DNA of 64,000 nt from Nitrosomonas aestuarii. GTDB lineage: Bacteria > Pseudomonadota > Gammaproteobacteria > Burkholderiales > Nitrosomonadaceae. Shown piece after piece: positions 9,153-17,885 of this stretch (position 1 is its first letter; each line of letters starts with the position of its first letter). The position numbers and the translations under genes are program-made. The stretch spans positions 62,001 to 126,000 of the forward strand of contig NZ_QAAE01000009.1 in the NCBI RefSeq assembly GCF_003046585.1, given 5' to 3'. Under the pieces are notes generated by a model, which had not been told where the DNA came from, made no database searches, and saw only the letters and a list, made by a program, of their open reading frames with translations.

Positions 9153-10394
9153 TTGGTTGCTCATAGGAAAATGAAAAAGAAAGGGTTGGCGCTGGCTGTG
9201 TGCAGCGCATTTTTTGTTTCATCATTGGTTCATGCTGACACCTCAGTCGATAAAAAATCGCTTTCGATTGATGTGGACTCGCTTATTGAGTCGTCAGGGG
9301 ATAAGGGTCTGATTGAGAGCGTGACCGGCTATAAATACAATGAATCGTCGTTCATGAAAGCACTGGGTATAAGATTTGGTGGCTGGACTGAAATCGGTTT
9401 TGCGGGTAATACAGGTACTTCAAAGAGTTCCCATGGAAATGGTCCGGTTACTTTTAATGATGGTCCGAATGAATTTAAATTACATCAGGTTTATGGTTTT
9501 ATTGAACGCGAAGTGGACACCACTTCAAATAGCATCAGTTTCGGTTTTCGTGCTGATCTGTTATATGGGACAGATGCACGTTTCACTACTGCCTCAAACT
9601 TTGATACGAATATCTTAGACAGCGATAATCAACGTAAGCTGGCATTTCCACAGGCTTATCTGGACGTGTTTCTTCCAATAGGTAATGGGGTTACTGCTCA
9701 GATTGGTCATTTTTATACGATTATTGGATATGAAGTAGTGCCCGCAGCCGGTAACTTCTTCTTTTCTCATGCGTATACCATGCAGTATGGTGAACCGTTT
9801 ACGCATTCTGGCGCATTATTGACTTACCCGGTTAACAATAATATTACCCTCAGAGGTGGTGCCGTTACCGGCTGGGATGCGCATTTTAATCAGCCAGTCA
9901 ACTTCCTGGGTGGTATCGCTTATACCACCGATGATGAGAGAACATCATTGACTGCTTCTTTGATCACGGGGAGTGTGGAAACAGCAAGCCCAGGCGCAGA
10001 TCACAACCGTACTATGTATAGTGTCGTGTTTGAACATGACATTACCGATAGACTGCATTACGTGCTCCAGCATGATTTAGGAGTAGAAAGCGGTACGTCA
10101 ACAAATAGCTCTGCCGAATGGTATGGCGTTAATCAATATCTGTTCTATGATATTCTGCATAACCTGGCTGCCGGGTTGCGTATGGAATGGTTTCGCGATG
10201 ACGATGGTACGCGTGTGAACAGTTTTGCTGAAAACTATATTGGTGTAACAGGTGGTTTGAACTATACGCCAATAGCGGGTTTTACCATTCGTCCCGAGGT
10301 CAGGTACGATCGTACAACTGAAAATAAAGCCTTTGATAATTTCAAAGACAACGATCAAATCATGTTGTCTGTAAGTGGTATTTTCCGCTTCTAA
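9153..10394 (+). CDS. OmpL-like outer-membrane beta-barrel protein
   Basis: The protein has a Sec signal peptide (MKKKGLALAVCSAFFVSSLVHA, cleavage before DTS) and a long stretch of alternating strands ending in the outer-membrane signature IFRF. GHFYTIIGYEVVPAAGNFFFSHAY and NITLRGGAVTGWD are typical of the 'putative beta-barrel porin-2, OmpL-like' family (PF07642). A perfect GGAGG at 9140-9144 lies eight bases before an in-frame TTG at 9153, which I take as the start. An ATG at 9138 would place that ribosome site inside the gene, and the ATG at 9171 has a poorly spaced one. It probably forms a pore; its solute is unknown. A strong terminator follows. Confidence 0.8.
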   Translation: MVAHRKMKKKGLALAVCSAFFVSSLVHADTSVDKKSLSIDVDSLIESSGDKGLIESVTGYKYNESSFMKALGIRFGGWTEIGFAGNTGTSKSSHGNGPVTFNDGPNEFKLHQVYGFIEREVDTTSNSISFGFRADLLYGTDARFTTASNFDTNILDSDNQRKLAFPQAYLDVFLPIGNGVTAQIGHFYTIIGYEVVPAAGNFFFSHAYTMQYGEPFTHSGALLTYPVNNNITLRGGAVTGWDAHFNQPVNFLGGIAYTTDDERTSLTASLITGSVETASPGADHNRTMYSVVFEHDITDRLHYVLQHDLGVESGTSTNSSAEWYGVNQYLFYDILHNLAAGLRMEWFRDDDGTRVNSFAENYIGVTGGLNYTPIAGFTIRPEVRYDRTTENKAFDNFKDNDQIMLSVSGIFRF

Positions 10395-10419
10395 TTTTTG
10401 ATTGTTTTTCTTAAAAAAA

Positions 10420-10457
10420 GAAGAAAAGAGATTATGTTTTCATAATCTTTTTTCTTC
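10420..10457 (+). terminator. Intrinsic terminator after the porin gene
   Basis: A 17-bp stem (with one G-U pair) and a TTTT loop at 10437-10440 starts 25 bases after the porin stop. The core is AGATTATG/CATAATCT, and the outer pairs come from an A-rich left arm and a T-rich right arm that supplies the U-tract. Being nearly symmetric, it could act in both directions. Confidence 0.8.
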
Positions 10458-10697
10458 CTGTTAATGCTGCTTACGCATTTGTTGCATGTGACCGTTGGCG
10501 GCCATTCTAATCACGATAAATTGAGCTGTTTAATCGTATATTTTATTAGTACGCTTGAACGCGTTAGAAAAAGAGTATTTTCTTAAACTTTTCTGAACGT
10601 TCAATGCTTTTCTTTTTTGCTGCAGTTGAAAAGTCTGTCAAACTGCAGTTCATTCCTAATTCGCTGGGTTTATAGCTACTCTCGTTTCGTCAGAACG

Positions 10698-10805
10698 TTA
10701 CAGAATTGCAGCGGGCGTTAAAAACATAAAAGAAAATGCGGTTATTAATGCCACAACGCCAATAATATTTAACAAAAGTAAGTCTGTCTTTTTTTCGGTT
10801 TTCAT
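10698..10805 (-). CDS. Candidate 35-residue single-span membrane protein
   Basis: An ATG at 10805 opens a 35-codon frame to TAA at 10698. The product has a charged N-terminus (MKTEKKTD) followed by one hydrophobic helix (LLLLNIIGVVALITAFSF) and a short tail ending TPAAIL, the typical shape of small bacterial inner-membrane proteins. GGAG lies 11 bases before the ATG, a little far. It sits alone in a 766-base gap between the porin terminator and the LysR gene, opposite in strand to both. I do not recognise a family; it could be chance. Confidence 0.4.
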   Translation of the reverse strand: MKTEKKTDLLLLNIIGVVALITAFSFMFLTPAAIL

Positions 10806-10892
10806 TTTCAGTCTGTCTCCATTTAACACTCGTCTTAACAATTATCAAAATGAATTAAGAGAGAGTAAGGGTTAAAAACACCTAAGCTCATC

Positions 10893-10916
10893 GTTCTATT
10901 GGGTTGACAATAGAAC
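10893..10916. promoter_or_regulatory. 9-bp perfect inverted repeat
   Basis: GTTCTATTG (10893-10901) and CAATAGAAC (10908-10916) form a perfect 9-bp dyad around six bases. No U-tract follows, so it is not a terminator. It lies upstream of the small minus-strand ORF and about 245 bases before the LysR gene; an operator or RNA hairpin is possible. Confidence 0.45.
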
Positions 10917-11092
10917 AGCTTGTTCATTACATTGAGGTGATGTTTAAATCGTTTATGAGAGTAGGCATTATTCGTTTTGTCCGTTGATAAAGACAATTGG
11001 TTCCTCAATAAAATTTGAGTGTTACCGGGAACTAATCATATAATCCCTACTCACAACCTCACTTTAGAGCGAATCATACAGACATAAATTTG

Positions 11093-11117
11093 ATTCGATA
11101 AGTACCGCGAATCGAAT
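11093..11117. promoter_or_regulatory. LysR-type operator (T-N11-A dyad)
   Basis: ATTCGAT (11093-11099), eleven bases, then ATCGAAT (11111-11117) is a perfect 7-bp dyad with exactly the T-N11-A form recognised by LysR-family regulators. It sits 44 to 68 bases before the LysR gene's start codon, the expected place for autoregulation. The 25-bp geometry is seen in the sequence; binding by this regulator is inferred. Confidence 0.7.
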
Positions 11118-11160
11118 TATGTTGTTTCCATATAGTTAACAATGTTATTGTGTTTTATAG

Positions 11161-12072
11161 ATGATGCAGGATCTCAATCTTTTTGTAATTTTTGCGCGCG
11201 TTGTGGAGAGTGGCAGTTTTGCAGAAGCTGCGCGTCGAATGGATATTTCACGTTCTGCGGTCAGCAAAGCGATTTCCAAGCTTGAAAAAAATCTGGGCGC
11301 ACAATTATTAAACCGCAGTACCCGGCACTTGAGTCTGACCGAAGCGGGTACAGTGCTGGCTGAACATTCAGCACATATACTTGATGAGGCTGAACAAGCG
11401 GAACGTTTTGTCAGTAGTTTACAAGCTGAGCCCCGAGGCATGTTAAAAGTCAGTGCATCTGTTGCTTTTGGCACGCTTCATGTCGCACCTGCATTGGCTG
11501 ATTTTTTGTCGCGTTATCCTGAAATCCGCATTGATTTAACCATCACCGATCGTCCTGTCGATTTGGTGGGGGAGGGCTATGATGTCATGATTCGTGTTAC
11601 CAATGAACCTGACCTGAATTTGGTGGCACGCAAGTTAGCGCCTGTAAGGCGTAAGCTTTGTGCCACGCCGCAATATTTTCAACAACACGGCATTCCGCAG
11701 ACACCTGAGGATCTGATTGAATATAACTGTTTGGACTATACTCTTTCGGGAGAGCAAGGCTATTGGAATTTTACCGGGCCGGAAGGCGTGATCGCTGTTC
11801 CTGTTTCGGGAACATTACGAATTAACGATGATGATGCGTTGTCGCAGGCAGTGTTGGGTGGTTTGGGAATTGCATTATTGCCAACTTTTACGGTGGGGAA
11901 AGAATTGCAAAGCGGAAAGCTGCAAGCAGTATTGTCTGAATATATTGCCGTAGAACGCTATGTCTATGCATGTTATCTGCCCAGTCGTCATGTGCCGGCT
12001 AAAGTGCGTTCTTTTATTGATTTTCTGTTAAATCGTATTGGAAAGGTGCCTTATTGGGATCAGGATTTATGA
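11161..12072 (+). CDS. LysR-family transcriptional regulator
   Basis: The 303-residue protein has an N-terminal winged helix-turn-helix (about 1-60; FARVVESGSFAEAARRMDISRSAVSKAISKLEKNLGAQLLNRSTR) and a LysR substrate-binding domain (about 90-295) of the class found in YafC/DsdC-like and AaeR-like regulators (GMLKVSASVAFGTLHVAPALADF). The ligand cannot be told. The dyad at 11093-11117 suggests autoregulation. Neither neighbour, the porin upstream or rluD convergent downstream, is an obvious target; its coding end overlaps the rluD end by six bases. No clear ribosome-binding site precedes the ATG pair. Confidence 0.92.
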   Translation: MMQDLNLFVIFARVVESGSFAEAARRMDISRSAVSKAISKLEKNLGAQLLNRSTRHLSLTEAGTVLAEHSAHILDEAEQAERFVSSLQAEPRGMLKVSASVAFGTLHVAPALADFLSRYPEIRIDLTITDRPVDLVGEGYDVMIRVTNEPDLNLVARKLAPVRRKLCATPQYFQQHGIPQTPEDLIEYNCLDYTLSGEQGYWNFTGPEGVIAVPVSGTLRINDDDALSQAVLGGLGIALLPTFTVGKELQSGKLQAVLSEYIAVERYVYACYLPSRHVPAKVRSFIDFLLNRIGKVPYWDQDL

Positions 12073-13071
12073 GTTTGTCTGAGGATGTTCCCGAAGCAAC
12101 TGCAGTAAATGCGCAAGATCGTCGGGCAATTCGGTATGCCAGTGCATGGTTTGTCCGTTTTCAGGGTGAATCAGCCCCAGCTGCCATGCGTGGAGTGCCT
12201 GTCTTGGAAACTCCATTAATAAATGTACAGTTTCAGGCGTTGTGTTTCGGGGTTTTCCGCCATAAACAGGATCGCCTACCAGAGGGTGATGAATAGCATG
12301 CATATGTACGCGAATCTGGTGCGTGCGACCAGTTTCAAGGCTGCATTGCAGAAGTGAACACCCTGTTAATGATTCGAGCATTTTATAGTGCGTGCGCGCA
12401 GTTTTTCCGCTGGTTGTTATAGCCATTTTAGTGCGATGAACAGGATGGCGGCCAACCGGTGCATCGACTGTTCCATTCTGAGTAATTTCTCCGAGTACCA
12501 GCGCGAGATAATCACGTTTAACAGTGCGTTGCTGCAGTTGCCGTACTAACTGTGTTTGCGCTTCGATTGTTTTTGCAACAACCAGCAATCCGCTGGTGTT
12601 TTTGTCCAGTCGATGCACAATACCAGCCCGAGGCACATTTTCTAACTGTGGTGCGTGGTGTAGCAACGCATTTAATAACGTGCCATGCCAGTTACCGCTG
12701 CCAGGATGCACTACCATGCCCGCTGGTTTGTTGATTACGATAAGTGCGTTATCTTCAAAAATGATGTCCAGCGTAATTGCTTCAGCGGTATAAGAATTAG
12801 CTGCTGAATCAAAATTGGGCGAGACCTGAATTTGTTCATTGCCCCACACTTTTTGTTTCGTGCTGCAGGTATTGCCATCCAGAATGATGCGTTTTTCACC
12901 GATCCATGACTGTATACGATTACGTGACCAATGCGGTAGTAATTTGGCAAGCGCCTGGTCAAGACGTAATCCGGCGTAATCAGTTGGAATAACTAAATTT
13001 ATAATCGCTTCGTCTGTTTCATTCAATGTGGATAATGAGGGCTTTGCGTTATAATTATCATTTTGTTTCAT
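12067..13071 (-). CDS. rluD: 23S rRNA pseudouridine synthase RluD
   Basis: The 334-residue enzyme converts uridines in helix 69 of 23S rRNA (1911/1915/1917 in E. coli) to pseudouridine. An S4 RNA-binding domain (about 40-100; LRLDQALAKLLPHWSRNRIQSWI) precedes the RluA-type catalytic domain, whose motif HRLDKNTSGLLVVAKT holds the catalytic Asp. GRTHQIRVHMHAIHHPLVGDPVYGG is also diagnostic. The ATG at 13071 leaves 21 bases to the divergent bamD gene; an ATG at 13101 would overlap it. This divergent rluD/bamD pairing is conserved in proteobacteria. Confidence 0.94.
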   Translation of the reverse strand: MKQNDNYNAKPSLSTLNETDEAIINLVIPTDYAGLRLDQALAKLLPHWSRNRIQSWIGEKRIILDGNTCSTKQKVWGNEQIQVSPNFDSAANSYTAEAITLDIIFEDNALIVINKPAGMVVHPGSGNWHGTLLNALLHHAPQLENVPRAGIVHRLDKNTSGLLVVAKTIEAQTQLVRQLQQRTVKRDYLALVLGEITQNGTVDAPVGRHPVHRTKMAITTSGKTARTHYKMLESLTGCSLLQCSLETGRTHQIRVHMHAIHHPLVGDPVYGGKPRNTTPETVHLLMEFPRQALHAWQLGLIHPENGQTMHWHTELPDDLAHLLQLLREHPQTNS

Positions 13072-13092
13072 GTTTTTTGCGGAAATATATTC

Positions 13093-13899
13093 ATGCTGCA
13101 TTATCTGGTTTTAGTATTGGTTTTGATATCAACGCTTTCTGCATGTGGTTTGCTGCCCGAGCAGAAAGAGGAGAATCATAACTGGTCTGCAAATAAATTT
13201 TATGCAGAGGCGAAAGAAAAATTAAACAGCGGTAATTATGCTGCTGCCATAAAATTATTTGAGGGACTGGAAGCACGTTATCCCTATGGCCGTTATGCGC
13301 AACAGGCGCAACTTGAGACTGCTTATGCGCACTATAAGGACCAGGAACAAGCGTCGGCAATTGCGGCGGCCGATCGTTTTATCAAACTGCACCCTAATCA
13401 CCCCAATGTTGATTATGCTTATTATATCAAGGGGCTGGCTAATTATCATGATAATTGGGGTATTATGAGTTTTATGATGCGTGGTTTTTTGAAACAGGAT
13501 ATGAGCGAGCGCGATTCCAAGGCATCTCGTGAATCATTTGAAGACTTCAAAGAACTGGTAACACGCTTTCCTGATAGTAAGTATGCAGCCGATGCAAGGC
13601 AGCGCATGGCACATTTGTTAAATGTGATCGCCATGAACGAAGTGCATGTGGCGCGTTACTACATGAAGCGCAAGGCTTATGTTGCGGCTGCAAATCGAGC
13701 GCAATACGCTGTAAGGGAATATCCGCGCACGCCCGCGACCGAGGAAGCACTTTTTATCATGGCGCAAGCGTATAATGCATTAGGCATGAATGATTTGAGT
13801 GATGATGCCGAGCGTGTTTTAAAGCTAAATTTTCCGGAAAGTGAATTTCTGGAAGATATCTATGAAACTGAAAACCCATTCTGGTGGAAAATCTGGTAA
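13093..13899 (+). CDS. bamD: Outer-membrane assembly lipoprotein BamD (ComL/YfiO)
   Basis: The 268-residue lipoprotein belongs to the BAM complex, which inserts beta-barrel proteins in the outer membrane. Translation from the ATG at 13093 gives a short signal with lipobox LSAC (Cys about residue 18), then tetratricopeptide repeats beginning FYAEAKEKLNSGNYAAAIKLFEGLEARYPYGRYA, characteristic of BamD. An ATG 30 bases upstream would lengthen the signal and is less likely. It is divergent from rluD. A perfect 14-bp palindrome (TTGAAGCGCTTCAA, 13900-13913) lies in the 25 bases before the convergent stress-protein gene. Confidence 0.93.
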   Translation: MLHYLVLVLVLISTLSACGLLPEQKEENHNWSANKFYAEAKEKLNSGNYAAAIKLFEGLEARYPYGRYAQQAQLETAYAHYKDQEQASAIAAADRFIKLHPNHPNVDYAYYIKGLANYHDNWGIMSFMMRGFLKQDMSERDSKASRESFEDFKELVTRFPDSKYAADARQRMAHLLNVIAMNEVHVARYYMKRKAYVAAANRAQYAVREYPRTPATEEALFIMAQAYNALGMNDLSDDAERVLKLNFPESEFLEDIYETENPFWWKIW

Positions 13900-13924
13900 T
13901 TGAAGCGCTTCAATCGGAATTGCT

Positions 13925-14371
13925 TTATTGATTGTCCTGCAGATGCACAGTAAGCACATCGCATTCGGCATGAAAGATCAGATTCTTGGCAGTCGAACCC
14001 ATTATTGCGGTTAATCCGTGTCGGCCGTGTGAGCCTACAATAATCAAATCAATTCTCTCCCGCAGAGCAAATTCAGTAATTTCCTGTTGCGGCGTACCCC
14101 ATACCAACCAGCGATTGGCTGGTGGAACATTCATGTCATTGCAGATTTGTATGAATTTGTTTTTTTCAACCTGCAGCAATAAATCGGAGGATTGCGCATC
14201 CAGCGATATCAATGTGCCATAGGGCGTGTCGGGCATTGGAATATTGTCCAAAATATGGATCACGTTAAGTTCCGCATTAAATTTTTCGGCTAAATGCTGT
14301 GCCTGTTTGGCAACTAAATTTCCATAATCTGAAAAATCAATCGCAACCAGAATCCTGTTGTATGCATGCAT
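13925..14371 (-). CDS. Universal stress protein (UspA family)
   Basis: The 148-residue single-domain Usp begins YNRILVAIDFSDYGNLVAKQA and carries GSHGRHGLTAIMGSTAKNLIFHAECDVLTV, the G-2X-G-9X-G(S/T) ATP-binding motif of the nucleotide-binding Usp subclass. These cytoplasmic proteins dimerise and are induced by starvation or stress; the exact role is not known. It stands alone, convergent with bamD. Confidence 0.92.
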   Translation of the reverse strand: MHAYNRILVAIDFSDYGNLVAKQAQHLAEKFNAELNVIHILDNIPMPDTPYGTLISLDAQSSDLLLQVEKNKFIQICNDMNVPPANRWLVWGTPQQEITEFALRERIDLIIVGSHGRHGLTAIMGSTAKNLIFHAECDVLTVHLQDNQ

Positions 14372-14519
14372 AGTGTTTTTCTTTGAATATATTTTTGTTG
14401 ATGCTGTGTTAAAGAATAGTACAACCCATCTTCCTCAGCTGTTATGTGTGCTGAGGCTATACTCTACTATATAACTTGCGTGTTTGTGGTGTCATGTCTT
14501 TCATGTCCTCGACAGGATG

Positions 14520-15386
14520 TCAACGTGGATTGAGATAATGTGACAGAAAGTCCAGCACTTCCTGTTCGTATGTTCTGCCAGCATAATCGTGCATATTGAA
14601 GTGTCCTGCTCCGGGTACAATCCAGAGTTCCTTGGGTTCTCTTGCGGCGTCAAACAAGCGTGCGGTCTCTGGGGGTGTCGTATGCTTGTCGTTTGTCCCG
14701 GAAATAATCAGTAGTGGTGAATTAAGATTATTGATGCGCTTAATGGGGCTCAGTTCTTCAATAGGGGTATCGGTAAAAAAAGAGATTTGAGCAAGTAATA
14801 GAGGGAGGAAAAATTTACCCGGTTCACCCAAAAACAGTTTCAATCGATTTTCAACAGCTTCTTCTATTGTTGGATGCAGCGATTCCACTACTACTGCACT
14901 CAGCTTCAGATCATGTTTTGCTAACACGATGGCTGCTGCGCCTAATGACACGCCAATTGCGGCAATGCGTTCATTGGGAAAAGTTTTGCGTAAAAAATTG
15001 ATGGAAGTTTCAACATTTTCTGACTCGCGGGCACCGAATGTAATTCGGTCGCCGGGTGTTTCGCCATGTGCTTGCAAATCTATAAGAAGTACGTGGTATC
15101 CTTGTGCGGTTAAGAAGCGTGCACGGCTCAGCATTTCCACGCGGTTGCTGCGTATCGAATGTACGAGCAATACTGCGCCATTGCCATCTTGTTCCCCATG
15201 CACGAGCCAGCCATAGATATATGTACCATCAGAAGACGGGATTTTAACTGAATGTACCGGTAAGTCAGTCAATAAGGATTCTGTCGCAGTGGCAGCCGGG
15301 CCCGTGACTATCTCGCCGATAAGAAAGCCAATAATTATGCTGAGCACCACAAAGCCGGAAAAATACGCGAATATGGGTTTTAACAT
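14520..15386 (-). CDS. Membrane-anchored alpha/beta hydrolase
   Basis: The 288-residue protein from the ATG at 15386 has one N-terminal hydrophobic segment (about 4-27; IFAYFSGFVVLSIIIGFLIGEI) and an alpha/beta hydrolase fold outside it. GVSLGAAA gives the nucleophile Ser (GxSxG), IISGTNDKHTTPPE gives the acid Asp, and GAGHFNMHDY gives the His. VHSIRSNRVEMLSRARFL and LIDLQAHGETPGDRITFG resemble the BAAT/YqkD-like group. The substrate is unknown. An in-frame ATG 114 bases upstream gives a tail without a clear purpose. It appears to be monocistronic. Confidence 0.85.
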   Translation of the reverse strand: MLKPIFAYFSGFVVLSIIIGFLIGEIVTGPAATATESLLTDLPVHSVKIPSSDGTYIYGWLVHGEQDGNGAVLLVHSIRSNRVEMLSRARFLTAQGYHVLLIDLQAHGETPGDRITFGARESENVETSINFLRKTFPNERIAAIGVSLGAAAIVLAKHDLKLSAVVVESLHPTIEEAVENRLKLFLGEPGKFFLPLLLAQISFFTDTPIEELSPIKRINNLNSPLLIISGTNDKHTTPPETARLFDAAREPKELWIVPGAGHFNMHDYAGRTYEQEVLDFLSHYLNPR

Positions 15387-15670
15387 GTTCTTTTTGAATA
15401 GTTCTAATATTCTGAAAGTCCTAATGTTACAATTTAATTTGTAAACAAAGAATAGATAACTGAATGTTAATGCATGCTGATTCGCAGGAAAACTTCCCAT
15501 GCAATGTAATAGATTTCAAAGTGGTGTCATAAAAAAAGGTACTTTTCAACCAGTAATCGTAATTTAAGTAACCTGGATGCAGTACTAGTATTCCATCAGT
15601 ATTGCTGAAAGGAACTGCTCATCCTTGTTAAGTTGATGGAGTGTCAGGCATGCCTGCTTGATCGAGGCAT

Positions 15671-15679
15671 TGATATAAT
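15671..15679 (+). promoter_or_regulatory. Extended -10 promoter element (TGATATAAT)
   Basis: TGATATAAT is a consensus extended -10 (TGnTATAAT), 28 bases before the start of the Hpt-REC-REC-GGDEF gene. No good -35 is present at the normal distance, as is usual for extended -10 promoters. Confidence 0.55.
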
Positions 15680-15707
15680 CATTTTTTTACAAATTAGGTA
15701 ACCTACC

Positions 15708-17360
15708 ATGAATAGTTCTGTAACTGACTTTCAAGAAAAAATGCACCAGTTGGCAGATGCATTTATCAAAGAACTTCCAGAGAAGGCTGAAGATATAGAA
15801 ACAATGTGGCAACAGCTTCAAAATGATTGGAATGTTGAGACACTGCAAATAGTGCATCGCAAAGTGCATGGTTTGGTAGGTTCAAGTAGGACTTTTGGAT
15901 TTGAAGAGTTAAGTCAGATTGCAGATACGTTGGAACAGGCTTTAAAAATACTGCTGCAGAATAAAGCATCTGTAGATGAACCGCAAAGTAACGAGATACA
16001 TTTGCAGTTGCAGGCGTTAAACCAATGGGCTCACAAACCAAAGAATGAGCATACGCAAATTATCGTAGAAAAGCTTAACAGCAGTCATCCCGACTCAGAC
16101 GAAGTATGTCGTATTTTTGTTGTGGATGATGATCAGGAAGCTGCGCAGGAATTGGCTTTGCAGTTGAGTTATTACGGATATGAAGTTGAGGCTTTCGGTC
16201 AGTTGGACAAATTCCGTGCGGCGATCAAAGAAGATCCTAATGCCATTGTGTTAATGAACGTCGAATTTTCGGATGATCCTATGGCCGGTGTCAGAATCAT
16301 GAAAGAAATTAAGCAGGAAATGACTGATCCCTTACAGGTTATGTTCATCTCTCCAAATGATGATTTGGCGACACGCTTGGAAGCGGTGCGGGCAGGTGGC
16401 GTTGCGTATCTTACAAAACCGATCAATTCTGCTGAGCTTATCGATCAACTTGATTCATTTGCTGTGCCGCAAACTCAGGAACCTTTTCGTGTATTGATCA
16501 TCGACGATAGCACAACAGTCCTGGAATATCATGCTGCGGTGCTTGAGCTGTCTGGCATGGTTGTGAGAGCGGTTGAAAAGACGGATGCAGTCATGAAAAC
16601 ACTGCTGGAATTTAATCCGGATTTGATTTTAATAGATGTTTATATGCCTGAATGCAGTGGTATTGAGCTTGCGAAAGTGATCCGTCAGATAGATGGCCTG
16701 CTGAGTGTGCCGATAGTTTATTTATCATCAGAAAATGATTTTAATACGCAATTGGAAGCGATGTGTCTGGCGGGTGATGATTTTCTGGTCAAACCTATTG
16801 ATCCAAAACGGCTGGTTTCCGCTGTTACCATGCGCGTGCGGAGAGCACGTTTGCTGCGTGGATTAATGGTACGAGACGGATTGACTGGCTTGTTTAATCA
16901 TACTGCGATTAAAGAGCAACTCGGGCGAGAAATTGTACGTTCGAATAGATTAAAAACCCCGTTATCATTCGCTATGATTGATGTCGATTTTTTCAAGAAA
17001 GTGAATGATACTTATGGACATGCAGCAGGTGACCGCGTTCTAAAGAGTTTGGCGCGATTACTCAAACAACGGTTGCGTGGCACAGATATAGTTGGCCGTT
17101 ATGGCGGTGAGGAATTCGCAGTTATTATGACAGACACCAATGCGCCAGAAGCTGCCAAAGTGATCGATGAGATACGTAAAGTATTTTCGCGTCTGCTTCA
17201 TATGAGTGATAACAGGGAATTTAAAGTCACGTTTAGCTGTGGTATTGCGGATATTAAGCATTTCCCGGATGTGAAAAGTGTCAGCGAAGCTGCCGATAAG
17301 GCGCTTCATGATGCAAAAAGGAAGGGGCGTAATCAGGTAACGACCAATGCAGATGATTGA
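15708..17360 (+). CDS. Hpt-REC-REC-GGDEF diguanylate cyclase
   Basis: The 550-residue cytoplasmic signalling protein has an N-terminal histidine phosphotransfer domain (about 1-115; HRKVHGLVGSSRTFGF, with His for phosphate), two receiver domains (about 140-255 and 263-385) and a C-terminal GGDEF domain (about 390-545). The first receiver has Asn where the phosphate-accepting Asp belongs (VLMNVEF), so it is a pseudo-receiver; the second is intact (LILIDVYMP). The cyclase keeps GGEEF and an RGTD inhibitory site five residues before it, so it should make cyclic di-GMP with product feedback. The Hpt could receive phosphate from a separate kinase; none is adjacent. Confidence 0.92.
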   Translation: MNSSVTDFQEKMHQLADAFIKELPEKAEDIETMWQQLQNDWNVETLQIVHRKVHGLVGSSRTFGFEELSQIADTLEQALKILLQNKASVDEPQSNEIHLQLQALNQWAHKPKNEHTQIIVEKLNSSHPDSDEVCRIFVVDDDQEAAQELALQLSYYGYEVEAFGQLDKFRAAIKEDPNAIVLMNVEFSDDPMAGVRIMKEIKQEMTDPLQVMFISPNDDLATRLEAVRAGGVAYLTKPINSAELIDQLDSFAVPQTQEPFRVLIIDDSTTVLEYHAAVLELSGMVVRAVEKTDAVMKTLLEFNPDLILIDVYMPECSGIELAKVIRQIDGLLSVPIVYLSSENDFNTQLEAMCLAGDDFLVKPIDPKRLVSAVTMRVRRARLLRGLMVRDGLTGLFNHTAIKEQLGREIVRSNRLKTPLSFAMIDVDFFKKVNDTYGHAAGDRVLKSLARLLKQRLRGTDIVGRYGGEEFAVIMTDTNAPEAAKVIDEIRKVFSRLLHMSDNREFKVTFSCGIADIKHFPDVKSVSEAADKALHDAKRKGRNQVTTNADD

Positions 17361-17524
17361 TCGAAGCTTGTTCAGAAATTCGTCGTGTGATTATGCACTG
17401 TAAAACAGTAATCTTGACTTGAAATGAATGCGCAGTTCGGATTTTTCTGACTAACGTCATTCTTTTCGCTCATATTGCCAATAATCGCAGTGTTTGGCAT
17501 CCAGATGCCGATTCATCAGCATTG

Positions 17525-17725
17525 ATCAGCATTGAGATAAACCTCCTCATATTTTACGCTGCGCCACAAACGCTCGACAAACAATTGTCTCTGCAGGGTT
17601 CCCTTGCCATCCATGCTGGTTCAATGCTGTGATCCTTCGATACCTTGGTGAAGGCCTTACTGGTATACTGGGAACCTTGGTACGTATTGAATATGTCCGG
17701 CGCTCCGGTGTCCAAGTATCTGTGG
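17525..17725 (-). pseudogene. Remnant of an IS3-family transposase (OrfB C-terminus)
   Basis: Read on the minus strand in two frames, this stretch gives PDIFNTYQGSQYTSKAF and, after a frame change, SMDGKGTLQRQLFVERLWRSVKYEEVYLNAD. Both belong to the retroviral-integrase-like core of IS3-family OrfB. The gene is cut at both sides and shifted in frame, so it is dead. A tandem 10-bp duplication (ATCAGCATTG twice, 17515-17534) marks its downstream edge. The rest of the element is gone. Confidence 0.8.
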
Positions 17726-17885
17726 CTACTTCTCACTGGTTACTGTGCCTTTGGACAGTTTACTTGCTTACTACAATCTATTAAGATAGATATGGTAGCA
17801 ATTAACGATTGCAAAACAATAACAAATTGATTCATTTATAAATTAATTTTTTTTAATTTCAAGCAAAAGCCTGCAAGGTTGCATT

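Noticed and set aside
13900..13913. Perfect palindrome TTGAAGCGCTTCAA between bamD and the stress-protein gene as a terminator
   Set aside because: No loop space and no U-tract; it is short enough to be chance.
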